Source: Magicicada septendecula (Eukaryota; Arthropoda; Insecta; Hemiptera; Cicadidae). Taken from it: a stretch of 64,000 nt of DNA. The translations under genes were made by a program, and so were the position numbers. This document shows positions 35,095 through 45,908 of this stretch, piece after piece (the stretch's first letter is position 1; every line of letters starts with the position of its first letter). The notes under the pieces are model-generated. The model did no database searches and was not told the origin of the DNA. It worked only from the letters and a program-made list of their open reading frames with translations. The DNA lies in assembly GCA_034769895.1 (NCBI GenBank), contig JAWRYS010001449.1:124001-188000 (forward strand). Direction: 5' to 3'.

Positions 35095-35458
35095 GTAATG
35101 TGCATAACCATTATTTAGCCCATAGCTAATGTGTTAGGTTGTTCCGTGTCATGTACCACTAGAGATTTGGATCACATTCGTTTGTAGATATGCAATTAAA
35201 AATCAACAGAATACACAAACTGTATCATAGTGTTGTATACATATAAACTACATGAGATTAAGTAAGTAAAATCGCACACGTGCGAGCGCGTGCGCACACA
35301 CACACACACACACCATGTAGATACAGAGTATGGATATTTATTGCAAAAATTGATAGGTGATTCTATATATTTTATATTTAGTATTGATCACCTCTTTATA
35401 TAGTACTCTATAAATCACTGAGAAGACAAAGTAAATTTTATAATTGTTCAATTTGCGG

Positions 35459-35551
35459 GATGTATTCCCAGTTATAAATTCTGTCCTAAAAGGAGAACTG
35501 CATGTAAAAGAAGAAATCATCAAAGAAGAGAATGAACAGTTTGTTGATCAG
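35459..35551 (+). pseudogene. Exon B2, copy of B1 with a lost splice acceptor
   Basis: The 31-codon frame is intact, with V-K-E-E and I-K-E-E retained and a good GTATTA donor. However, the acceptor TTGCAG of the left copy reads TTGCGG here (35453-35458). Without the AG this exon should be skipped unless another upstream AG is used. Skipping would leave the frame unchanged because the exon is phase 0. Confidence 0.6.
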
Positions 35552-35617
35552 GTATTATACATAGTTGTAAATTTGTTTATAGTAACAAGCATTTATTGTT
35601 ATAATGAACAGCATTGT

Positions 35618-37153
35618 AGTTATTTGTAAACTTATCGGTTAAAACTGTTGGAGACCGTTTGGTGTCCCATGGAAGTCATTTTTATGTGCACTTTCAGTCC
35701 ATATGATTTAGCTATAACATGTACCAGTACACATGGTAGGAAATTTGAATTTTATGACGTCAGGGCTGTGAGTACGACGTGACCATGGTGGGGGTACCAT
35801 GTGACAGGCACCATGTGGGGGTACCACAGCACTGGTGCGAAGTGTAGTGATTGGTCGGCCATGTTTAATATATGTCACGTCATCATATAGCAGAATCAGT
35901 TGTGATTGGTGTGTTTGAATGGCGGTAGTCGGTGTGGCCAACATGCGATAAGGGAGAAGAAAATTTCCTCTAGAAGGGAAATAGGTTAAAGAAGGATGTG
36001 TGAGGGAACATGTAGCGTTGCCACTACCACCAGTGTGTGTACGTCATGGCGGGAACTGATTTATGTTCCCTTAACAAGTGTATCCAGCGTGTCCGTGGCC
36101 ATCTTGTCCTCTGCTTGCCTTGATTTAATAGGGCGATGTTGTGTGAGGCATAAAATTGTGTAACTTAATGTATACGTGTGTATGAAAGAAAATAAGTAGC
36201 CAGTTCCTGGTTTTTTCTTCAAGAGGAGTTTAAAAGTGTTCTAAACTTGACCGTATAAGAAATAAGGGCATAAGAGAAGAGTTAAAAGTTTTTAACTTGA
36301 ATGAAAAATTAAAATATTACAAACAACAGTGGAAAAAACACTTCGAAAGAATGACAGATTCCAGACTGACCAAACAAGTCTGGAAATTCATACCTATAGG
36401 ACACAGGTTTGTGGGTTGATCCAGGAAGAGATGGCTGGAGGATTTTTAAGATGGAACAGGCAGCACCTTGCCTATGCCGTGTTGTGAAGATGATGGTGGT
36501 GTATCAAGAATGTCAGTAAATCAGTGCTTTTACTATGCTAAGAGTTTATCTCATATTTTAACACGTCCCTGTTACGGATTGTTTCCAAGTTAAGACTATG
36601 CAGAACCTTGTTGTGACTGGCTTTGAATTTTTTTTTTAAACGAGTTCACAGCATGTGTGCATACCGTCATGCTTGCTTTAAGGTCCAAATGTACATTTAT
36701 AAATACCTTATAAATGTATAAGGTACCATATAAATATAGAATCACGCTTGCTATAACAGCCAAATGTACACATATCTTTGTTAATGAACATCCTTTGGTC
36801 TAATATTATGTCCTTCACTCTCATTGATTATATAATTTACATTAAATAAGTTGACTCCATAATTCTGCAACTACCCTATAGGAGTCCCATTACAGCAAGT
36901 AGATTCACAGTTGTTAACTCCATACTTCTTCATAGCACTGTTCGGACTCAGACATCTGACCAAAATTTCTCTACCATACCTAGAGAAATTTATTGAATAT
37001 TTTTAATTTCTTTACCTCAAGATGTATTTTCCTGTATTTGGAACATGTTTCGGGAATCCTATTGTTCCCATCCTCGCCTTGTTGTTGGTATGCTTTCCTG
37101 TTGGTTTTTGGTATTTTATACTGGTATTATTGTGTGTGATTGTTGTGTATATA
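35618..37153. other. Noncoding DNA, no gene recognised
   Basis: A relatively GC-rich patch at about 35750-36130, with repeated ACCATG and GGGGGTACCA motifs, precedes AT-rich sequence. No ORF has a recognisable domain. A short self-similar stretch lies near 36680-36780 (AAATGTACA and TATAAAT repeats). Confidence 0.4.
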
Positions 37154-38620
37154 CAGTAAGGCTGTGATAGTCCGGAATCCTCGATAGTCCAGCACTTTTT
37201 ATCAACAGCAACCGATTTGAAAATATCGAAATGTTTGACTAAATTGCTAACGCTAATTCAGGTGGTGTTTGTGGTCTCTCAGATGTTTCAGTAGAATGAT
37301 GTAATTTGGCATATTCAGCCACACTGGAATGCATTTTTAATGTCTCTGCTGCTATTGGCGCAATCGTGTTTCTTAGAAAATGCTCAGTTGTCCTTGACAC
37401 AATTGAGAACTCTCGGCAGAGTTTATGAGCTGACTACTGGATGGATCATTGGCACCATTTCGTATTGGTTAGTCGTGAGTGTCTGCTTCTTGTGTTTACA
37501 CAGTGTGTGCCGTACCGTATTTGAGTTACAGTATTAGTGAACTCTGCTACAGTTACGTTGTTCTGTTTTTGTTCAGTGGAGTTCAGTTTTAAGTTGTTGC
37601 TTCACAGTTTTGATCGCAATGTTTTCTGAACACAAAAACCAGAATCCAGTGCTTCTAATAAAAGAAAACATGTGACTTTGACAATATAACAAAAACTTGA
37701 CATTATAAATAGGTTAGAAAAGGGAGAAAACAGGAACGTAATTATGGAAGAATTTAATATTGGATCCTCAACCTTATATGATATAAAAAAACAATAAGAA
37801 AAACTTAAAAACAATTTTTGGCTCAAGCAGATACAAAACAAGCTACTGACAATTGTCAAACATTAAAAAAGCCTGAGCTTGATCAGATGGATAATGCATT
37901 GTACACCTGGTTCTCAGCAAAACATTCTGAAGGAGAACCTATAACAGGTCCAATGGTAATTGAAAAAGCCAAACAGTTTAGCAATGATTTGAACGTAAAA
38001 GAAGGAGACTGTAAATTTTCATAAGGTTGGTTGCACAACTTTAAAACTCGTCATGGGATACGCAAATTAGATTTTTCAGGGGAGTCTAAATCTGCTGATG
38101 AGGCTGCAGCAAATGAATTTAAAGTTACTTTTGGATGGACTCTCAGCTCTTTAAAAATTGGTTTTTTGAACAGTTTGTTCCTGGAGTTAAACAAAACTTC
38201 AAAAAACTTGGTTTGCCTGAAAACACACAGGCTGTTCTGTTAGTAGATAATTGTAGAGCCCATCCTCCTGCTAGTGAGTTAAAGTAAGCAAATATAACAG
38301 TGAAATATCCTCCCTCCTAACGTTACCCCTTTGATTCAGCCTAAGGATCAAGGAGTAATTTAGAACTTTAAGTGCAAATACAGGGTTTCATTTATTCAAG
38401 GACTCATAAACTCAGACTGTAGTGTAAAAGACTTTCAATCAACTTTTAACATGAAAGATGCTATTTTTGCAACTGCTGTTGCTTGGCAAGAACTAAAAAA
38501 TGATACGTTAATAAAAGCATGGAGAAAGTTATGGCCAGCTGTGATGAACAATCCCCTTAGTGAACATAATGAACTAGATGATTTAGCGTTTTATTTTGAT
38601 ACGCCCCTAGTTATGGTGCC
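37154..38620 (+). mobile_element. Tigger/pogo-type DNA transposon, decayed and 3'-truncated
   Basis: CAGTAAGGCTGTGATAGTCC at 37154 looks like a pogo-family terminal inverted repeat and follows a TA dinucleotide. Downstream, several frames together show a jerky/CENP-B-like transposase. A helix-turn-helix with a [17 protein letters not shown] pattern lies at about 37670-37790, a Tc5-type DNA-binding domain (LDNALYTWFSAKH, GWLHNFKTRHGI) at 37860-38090, and a DDE-region piece with [11 protein letters not shown] at 38240-38275. Stops and frameshifts are many, and the first catalytic Asp region is missing between about 38130 and 38165. No matching inverted repeat is seen at the 3' side. Confidence 0.8.
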
Positions 38621-39244
38621 AATTTAACATTGATTTATTTTGCCCTTTGTTGTGGGTGCCAATTTAACACTCAATTAATGTGTTCCAAGTTGTGGGTGTC
38701 ATTTTTTAAACTCTTATTGGTAGTTGTTAAATTAATAGTATGAAATTTATGCATTAATTTGTTTATTCAGAAGTGATGAATACTACTTCTTTAATTTAAT
38801 TATTGGTGTTCATGAAAACTATTTCAAGTAATAGTGTTGTATAATCCATAAGGTTAATCTTTAATAAATGAAACAGGACACTTTTATCAGTCTAACCAAC
38901 ACATTTATTAAATTTATATTAACTGTCATTTATATCAGTTCTTTATGACTTTTAATATATCATTATCATTAATTATTTTAAACATAATTTCTACCAATAG
39001 ACAAGTTATATGCTACGATCTCTATATCTCAGGGTTCATTTAATTTTGTATCTAAGTATGAATAACGTTTACATCTAATTACTTATCATATTACAAAAAT
39101 ACATTTATTCCAAATGGATTTATTTTAATATATGAATAAATATTCTTAATTGGAAGTGCTTAGTTCGCTTTTATATTCGAATCACATTGCTTCAAGTTTT
39201 AATTTGTAATTCATACGTAAGTTCTTTTAGAAGGACAGACAGGT
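38621..39244. other. Noncoding DNA, no gene recognised
   Basis: AT-rich sequence with a short imperfect repeat (GGTGCCAATTTAACA at about 38618 and 38657). No coding signal. Confidence 0.4.
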
Positions 39245-39248
39245 ATAT

Positions 39249-40373
39249 TGTAACGGTACAAATATGTCCCTATAGTGTTTTAGGTAAATAACCAATATAA
39301 ATTTTATTGTGAAACCAAAGTCATACAGAAATAATGGTAAAGTTTTATAAAGCGTGTAACGATGTAGTAAGCAATGCAGAAATTGCGTCAAGGTCAATGG
39401 TGTATGTGCGAAAACAACAACTCAATTTCGCCAAACGAACTCGTCAACAAGCCGCTCCTATAAAGACGTCACATAAAGAATGGCGTACGTAATTATTGCG
39501 CCTTAATATTTGAGACGTCATAACCGAACACAATAAGATTGGTGATGTGACAACCCTCTCCACATCAGAAATGAACGCAATATGTTCGGCTCCAGTCTAC
39601 AACCATCGCTCGTGCAAGTGGCACGTTACGTAAATTGCTGGCCAGCAAAGTAACAAAAATGTGAATTTTAATATATTTTGATATTTAAAAGTATTATAAA
39701 TACAAAAGTAGAGGCAGTGAGTGAAGTTGGTAAAATCTAACAGTTCAGCCATAAAAATGAGAACAACGAGCAACAGCAAACCGTAAACCACGAGGTCAAT
39801 TTATCCGCAACACCAGGAAAGTAGACATTATATATCCAACTATTTAAAATAATGGTTTTCAAATAAAATACTAAATTTTGAGCTCGATAAATAAAATGTA
39901 CCGTAGAAAATAGTATGTGTGAGTGTGCGTAGGTACCTATCTTAATAACATAAAAGCATTGGTTTACGTTAAGTGAAAATAGTAGTAATTTTCTGTATTC
40001 ATTTTAATGTGTAACAAGGGTAATTTAAATTCTAAATATATATTGCGTAAATATACCCTGAATAAAGTTTGATGTAAGGAGAAGGTATAGCATCCATGTT
40101 GGAATTTGTAGAAGGAGAAGGAGTACATTTTGTTTTGTTATCAATATAGAATGCTCAGATAATTAATAAATAAGAGTTTAAAACTACTAATGAAATTAAA
40201 GTCTATTATTTCACCGCAACCATTTTGTTTCTCTACTCGTCTAAACTAACAGCTGGATCCTCGTAAGTGTATTTTGTTGGTTGGTACAATACAACATGGC
40301 GGCTGCCCGAGCAGAAAGTGTAAACAGTGTAAAGTAGTAAAATTTTAAAAAGTAAAAAGTATGTAGAATAACA
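39249..40373 (+). repeat. Left (5') LTR of the outer element
   Basis: 1125 bp, TG...CA ends, colinear with 52445-53566. The last 100 bases include CAATACAACATGGCGGCTGCCCGAGC, a GC-rich patch close to the end of the LTR. Confidence 0.9.
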
Positions 40374-40375
40374 GA

Positions 40376-40396
40376 TGTCGCCTTGCGAAGAGGGAC
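40376..40396 (+). promoter_or_regulatory. Candidate degenerate tRNA-Lys(UUU) primer-binding site
   Basis: Two bases after the LTR the sequence reads TGTCGCC, then TTG, then CGAAGAGGGAC. The usual tRNA-Lys(UUU) site is TGGCGCCCGAACAGGGAC, so the match is good apart from a 3-nt insertion and two substitutions. Position and sense fit. The indel leaves doubt. Confidence 0.45.
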
Positions 40397-40625
40397 TCTA
40401 CATAAAATTTTATTTTATGTGGAGTAGGCCTACTGGAAAGAGCGGAACAGTTACTTGAGGTAAAATAAAATTTGGAGATATGTAAAAATAGACGTGAAGA
40501 TAAGGTTATGTAGTGATGATGTGTAGGATGAATAAATAGATATCTTGTTAGATGATAAATTTATGTTATATTACATAGTAATATTTTGAAAAAGAAATAT
40601 ATATATATATATATAAATTTTTGAG

Positions 40626-41099
40626 ATGGCAGATAATAATGAGAATGTCAGCTTAACTGAAATTGAAACCGAAAGCCAAGTGTATATAGAGTTAAGCGGG
40701 CCTGAATCAAAAATAATGGATGAAGTAATTTATTCAACGCCAGTCCCGATTAAAAAATCTGAGGATCATGATATGATGAAAATGATGCAATTGCTTTTAG
40801 AGAAAAATACAATGTTGTGTAGCAATTTTAGTGAACTAAGAGGGGACATGAATATTAAATTCGATGTTCAGAATAATGAGTTCGATAAACAGAAAAGCGA
40901 AATTAATAAAATAAATAATTTCAATGATAAATTTGACGAAGTAAACAGTCGTTTTGATATTAGTGATTCTAAAATGAATGACCAAATTAACGAAATCAGA
41001 AATGAAATAAAACAACAAAAATTTAGTATTAACCAGCATGTCCATGAAACAAATGCACGTTATGAAAATATGAGAACAGATAATAGAATCAATAAGTAG
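40626..41099 (+). CDS. Gag-like coiled-coil protein, outer element (157 codons)
   Basis: The acidic N-terminus is followed by a D-M-M-K-M-M-Q-L-L-L-E-K-N segment and then a long heptad-patterned Asn/Lys/Asp/Glu coiled coil (D-K-F-D-E-V-N-S-R-F-D type repeats). This is the layout of the first half of the array gag (acidic leader, Met-rich start, coiled coil), though the sequences are diverged. It ends at TAG 41097-41099, while the coiled-coil pattern carries on in another frame from about 41120, so a frameshift probably separates it from the next ORF. It starts 252 nt after the LTR. Confidence 0.6.
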   Translation: MADNNENVSLTEIETESQVYIELSGPESKIMDEVIYSTPVPIKKSEDHDMMKMMQLLLEKNTMLCSNFSELRGDMNIKFDVQNNEFDKQKSEINKINNFNDKFDEVNSRFDISDSKMNDQINEIRNEIKQQKFSINQHVHETNARYENMRTDNRINK

Positions 41100-41124
41100 C
41101 CATTGCGGGAAGAAGATTAACGAA

Positions 41125-42129
41125 ATGAATAAAAATTTAGACAGAAAATTAGATCAGATAATAAATAAGAAGTTAGGTAACAGTGTTAGAGATCTGACAG
41201 ATAATAATAATGATAAAATAGTGGAAGTGGTAGTGTTTGAGAATAAAATATTAAATAACGATGATAATTCTGAGATTGTAGTGGGGGTAGAAAATGGTAG
41301 AGAGACAGACCAATTAAACGAAAATAAAGATGATAATATAAGTGGGGGTGAGAAAAATGATAATATAATTAAAAATATGGTGTTAGAAAGTAAGGTTGTG
41401 AATATTGAGGGTGCTGATGAAGTTATAATGGGAGTAGAATATGAAAATGGAACATTAGAGAGTGTTGATAAGTTAGAGAGAGAGTGTGAAGAGAGTTATT
41501 TTGTGGATATGGGGCAGAAGGTAAATTTTCCCCGGGTTTATTGTGAACCAAGGCATTCATTGTTGTTGTTGAAGGGAAAGAGTCCCTTATTATTGGAAGA
41601 CATGGTGTCTTCAAATTGTCCTTTGAATTTTAATGAGGTTCCTGGAAAAGCCAGGAGGTGCTTTAGTGTAGTACATTCTGCATGGGTTAATAGAGAAAAT
41701 GTGATATGGCATTATGATGGGAGATATTGTGAAAGAGAGTGTTGTGTTAATTGGGGGATAGAATTATTTAAGGTGGGTAGAAATCATAAAGAATTAGTAG
41801 AAAGGTTAGGTATAGAGAAATTGAATAATTATATTGAAATCTTACCTTGTGTTGAAGCTGATATAGCAGCAGTAGATGATGATGTTGTTAAGGATGAATT
41901 TATAATTTACCTGGTTGTGACAGATTATACTAAAGGCGACGTGACTATACTCGATCGTGACCAGTTATATGATAAAATAATATGGAATAATCCTATTAAT
42001 TATAATGATATTGTGGAAAATTATGAGAAATTAAATAACCATTATGTTGATAGTAATACTATAATGTATTTACTAAAAAATGATTTGTGTAGTCGTAAGA
42101 TCAGATTGTTATTCGATGATGGAGGGTAA
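41125..42129 (+). CDS. Unknown protein of the outer element (334 codons)
   Basis: I do not recognise this protein. Residues 1-30 continue the coiled coil of the preceding ORF (NKNLDRKLDQIINKK). About 30-120 is acidic, with three loosely repeated segments of the pattern VVxFENKI / EIVVGVENG / EVIMGVEYENG. About 125-250 looks globular, with Cys and Trp (H-S-A-W-V-N-R-E-N-V-I-W-H-Y-D-G; C-E-R-E-C-C-V-N-W-G). The C-terminal 80 residues are acidic and hydrophobic. No RT, protease, zinc knuckle, integrase or membrane segment is visible. The frame is open for 1 kb in AT-rich DNA, which argues that it was under selection until recently. It could be a diverged gag C-terminal part or a captured gene. 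Confidence 0.55.
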   Translation: MNKNLDRKLDQIINKKLGNSVRDLTDNNNDKIVEVVVFENKILNNDDNSEIVVGVENGRETDQLNENKDDNISGGEKNDNIIKNMVLESKVVNIEGADEVIMGVEYENGTLESVDKLERECEESYFVDMGQKVNFPRVYCEPRHSLLLLKGKSPLLLEDMVSSNCPLNFNEVPGKARRCFSVVHSAWVNRENVIWHYDGRYCERECCVNWGIELFKVGRNHKELVERLGIEKLNNYIEILPCVEADIAAVDDDVVKDEFIIYLVVTDYTKGDVTILDRDQLYDKIIWNNPINYNDIVENYEKLNNHYVDSNTIMYLLKNDLCSRKIRLLFDDGG

Positions 42130-43729
42130 ATGTTTTATTGTTCAGGAACATTTAATTATGTGCATAGTGTGGTTTCGACATGGATTGTATTATGAAATGA
42201 TTTGTGGTAAATGATAACAGATAATTTGTATTGTATATTTTTTTTTGTGTTAATGTCAAATGTATTTGTGTATTGTAGTATGGTGTACTCTATATTTTGT
42301 GTAAACAATGTATGTAGGTAATAGAAATTGATTTAATAATAATTATAACATTTTTCAGACTAAGTAAATGATGAGAGTAATTGTGAACTTTTAAAACTGA
42401 TTGAATTAAATTATGGAGATTAATTAATTAATTAATGTTGTGTAAATGAATTTTGGTGATGAAGTTAAATGATTTTCTGAGATTTAGATTCTATAATGAA
42501 TAGTAAGTGATTAAACATACAATATGTTCAAGTGTTGAGTTACATTGTTATTATGAGGTAAGTGATGAATTTTCTAGTGTAATTTTCAAGGATCGTATTA
42601 AGGTAAAGTTGTAAAAGATGGAGTTTGGGTGATGATTGTTTAAATAAGGCATTATTGTTTAAATAAATGTGGCAGGTTTCGTATGGAGGAGTTTAGAAGA
42701 GTGTTTGCCGAGATTATGTGGAGGGCAAAAGGGTATGAATGGAATTGCGGGTTTGGGAACACACATGCTAGTTACAAAGAGGGTATCAGGTATTTTATTA
42801 TAAGAGGGGAAGGATTTAAGTGGAATTAGTGTTGAAGGGGGTTATTATTGGGAGATTGGTGTCACCCTATGCAAATCTGTAAGTGGTTGTTAGAGGAAGA
42901 AGGTGAGTAAGGTTATATGTATACATGCCCATTTAATAAATCGAATCATTGTGAATAACGGAGAATCACCCAAACTAATTGATGAAAATGTGAAATAAAA
43001 GAAAATTTATAGTTAAAATGGAATAATAAATGAAATGTGATGTATAATGGATGTTAATAATAAATTTGAATTTTTTTTTGAGAATTTAATGGTAGTAAAT
43101 GATAACTAATTAAAGGTTGATATAAAAAGAGTTAATAGAAAGTTCAAGTTGTAATGTTTATAATTTTCTATACAAATTATTTAAAGGTGAATTGTTTAGT
43201 TAAACGTAACAATGTTAATGTTCAAGGTTAATGTTTATTATGTTATTATGCAAGATAAATGGGTGATTTTGGGGGGTTGTTTGGTGGTAATAGAAGAGAA
43301 AATCAATTGTGGAATGTAGTAATAGTAATTGAAGAAGGACATAAGTTTAGATATAAGTTAGGCTATTGCAGTGGCGGCATGTGTCACTGTAGATTGCGGT
43401 AAGTGTTGATGAGTAATATCGATGCATGTTACCATTATCGGAGGCCTAAATGGGCGTAAAATACACTGTACAACCTTATATTATATTATATGTGAATTGT
43501 TACGTACAGTGTATAAAGAAATGATGGAGTAAAAACATGCTAATGAAGAGATTTCCCCGCCTTTTCGGGCGATTACTGCTTCACCAGCACTAATCGTGGT
43601 TTTGGACGACAACCAGCTGTGGGCAGAAATTGTAACACTGACCATGGTTGGTTGCCTTGAAAATTGGTGTGAAATTGAAATTAACGGGGGGGACACGAGG
43701 GGAAATCCCCGGAACTATGGAACAGCGGC
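42130..43729. other. Noncoding internal part of the outer element, left of the BEL insertion
   Basis: AT-rich sequence with many short stops on all frames. No recognisable pol domain. It ends in the BEL target site at 43725-43729. Confidence 0.5.
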
Positions 43730-44277
43730 TGTTGAGTATCAGGCCCAAGTGGGCTAAAATGTTTAGTGACGTGAATGATCCAACAAATGGTGAATCCGGT
43801 CGGCGTGTACCAAAAACGTTTTGTAAAGAATATAGCTTGTAATGCGTGCATTAATACAGTAGGTATAAGAAATGATGAAAATTGTGGACTGTATCAAGTT
43901 CATTTTAATGGAAGTTCCAATGTTACATTACATGATTAAAGTTATTGAAATAAGGTTGGCTAATGAGCGTGTTGTCTAAAGAAAATATTAAATTTTTAAA
44001 TTGAAGTAATAGCGGGCCTAGTTGGCCATGAGTGAAATGTGCCGGCCTAAGGCCTACATTAAATGTCGACAAGAATGAATGACAGCAAGACAGCTGGGCA
44101 GACCGACCGCCGCGAGCGTATTAAATGTCGACAAGAATGAATGACAGCAAGACAGCTGGGCGGACCGACCGCCGCGAGCGTTTGAGACGAACTGTACAAA
44201 GTTTCAACATGAATACTCAGACAAAGCAGTAAGCAGATTAGCCAACCTACAAAGTGAAATTATCGTGCTACCGTACA
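43730..44277 (-). repeat. Left (3') LTR of the BEL element
   Basis: 548 bp. It contains a 57-62 bp direct duplication (from ATTAAATGTCGACAAGAATG, at about 44059 and 44119). The other LTR has the same duplication with a 10-bp loss in the first copy. No clear polypurine tract precedes it on the coding strand. Confidence 0.92.
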
Positions 44278-45509
44278 TAAGCTGCCCGTCAAAAATCAAC
44301 TGTTTTTTTAACATTTTTTAGTAAATCATGCATTTTATAACTTAATTTAAAAGATACAGTTTTCTTAATAATAAGAGTTAGTTGCAAGGCTAAGTTGAAC
44401 CTTGAGTTATGAGATTAGATAACGGCAGTCCGTTAATAGCTTAGAGATAAGCATGCATAAGATAAGCCTAAAGATAAGCGCTGTAAGCCAAGGTTGGCGA
44501 GCAGCAGTTTTCAGACATGAATATGAATGTCTCCTTTGACAAATGTTACAGTCACATAGTGTATGTGCACAGTATAGAACATTATAAAACATGAAAAAAT
44601 ACATAATTATACAATGCTTAATAATGTATGATCGGAAGCTCATCACATGATGGACCGATAGTTTGTAACCCTATGCACGTCATAGATGGTTACTGTAAAA
44701 TTAGTTGAGGCCCGTGGACCTGTACAGAGAATTAATTACATGAACAAAATTGTCACAATTACATCTTCAAGCGTATATTCAGCATGGCGGCATGTATTGA
44801 CCAAGTCATGCTGTTCCTGAAGTTTCAGGAACTTACAATATGTAATAATGTATGAACAAGCTAGATAGCTGATTGATGCAAGCCCAAATATGACATGTAT
44901 GTCATAATTTAAGTAAAATAATTGTGCATGCTTAATCGCAAAATAAATACAATATAAAATAAATCTAGATGTGGCAGTTACATGCGGTAGACGCAAAACG
45001 ATAGGTTTTACATAAACGCAAGTTATGTGAATACAATAACAACAATTTAGATAATTACAATATGAATAATTGCAATGTCAAATAACAGATACAATACTGT
45101 GATTACAAACGTAGTACATGAGTTGAACAATTTAAAGACATTCACAGGACAATACATCACATTTATTAGCAACAGTATAAAGAAATGAATGCATGATTGC
45201 TCAGCTGCAAGACATGCAAATATTATGTAACAAATTTTATAAAATGAGACCACCAAAAACATGAAATATACCCCAAAACATCAAATGTAAATGTGTAAGA
45301 CATAGTATGCCACACAAAATTACCATACAAATACAAAATAGTAATATACCACCACAAACTATGATGATTAGAGAAGCATGCAATGGCGCAAAATTGATAA
45401 GAAAATATTGTGATAATTCATCACACTTAGGTTGACCAAATGGTCGTAATAAGTAATAAGCCAATGGCTAAGTAAAATAGCATTGTGCTAAGTAATCATA
45501 ATAATCTTG
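44278..45509 (-). other. 3' region of the BEL element with small hydrophobic ORFs
   Basis: 1.2 kb between the pol end and the 3' LTR. Minus-strand ORFs at 45237-45464, 45047-45262, 44736-44996 and 44407-44646 are rich in Ile, Leu, Phe and Cys, and the first has two or three stretches long enough to span a membrane. They overlap or differ in frame and show no Env hallmark such as a furin site. I treat the stretch as 3' untranslated or eroded sequence. Confidence 0.4.
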
Positions 45510-45901
45510 TCAAATCTCGTCACGCGCTGGCAACAGACATAATTTATGTATTGGTCTCCGCAAAACACCCGTAGGCCTGCGAATGTCCACGACACGAACC
45601 AAGTTATCTGGGCCGGGAAATGTGGCGATAATTATGCCAAATTTCCAGGCTAATGGAGGTAAATTATCCTCAATAAGCAAAACTAGGTCACCAATGGAAA
45701 TATTATCCTTGGCGAACTTCCACTTGTGACGCTGCTGCAAGTGGTGCAAATAATCGCGAGACCATGCCTTCCATATGCCTTGGACAACCTCTGAAGAAGT
45801 TGCCAACGCCCAAGACGAGAAATAGGAATGTGAGAAAAGTCTGGGTCCGGTATCGCTGTTAAGGGTGCGCAAATCAAAAAATGGCCAGGTGTGAGTGGCA
45901 C
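45510..45901 (-). pseudogene. BEL integrase C-terminal (DUF5641-type) region, frameshifted
   Basis: Two overlapping frames share this domain. The frame from 45901 gives the P-L-T-P-G-H-F-L-I motif. The frame that ends at 45510 gives HKWKFAKDNISIGDLVLL and the closing RRPIHKLCLLP. A frameshift lies near 45780 and a second near 45945, which cuts the domain off from the integrase core. This domain normally closes BEL/Pao integrases. Confidence 0.85.
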
Positions 45902-45908
45902 CGGGTCG

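Larger units (their letters stand above)
34060..35617. repeat. Right copy of the tandem genomic duplication
   Basis: Begins GGCACATCCATGATAATC and ends after GAACAGCATTGTAG. Relative to the left copy it has about 170 extra bases (34305-34480, TCTGTGAGAGCTTACAGCG onward), a longer CA repeat near 35295-35313, and scattered substitutions, so the duplication is not very recent. Confidence 0.85.

Noticed and set aside
45047..45464. Envelope-like gene after BEL pol
   Set aside because: Hydrophobic ORFs are short and overlap in different frames. There is no signal peptide, furin site or transmembrane anchor arranged as in Env.
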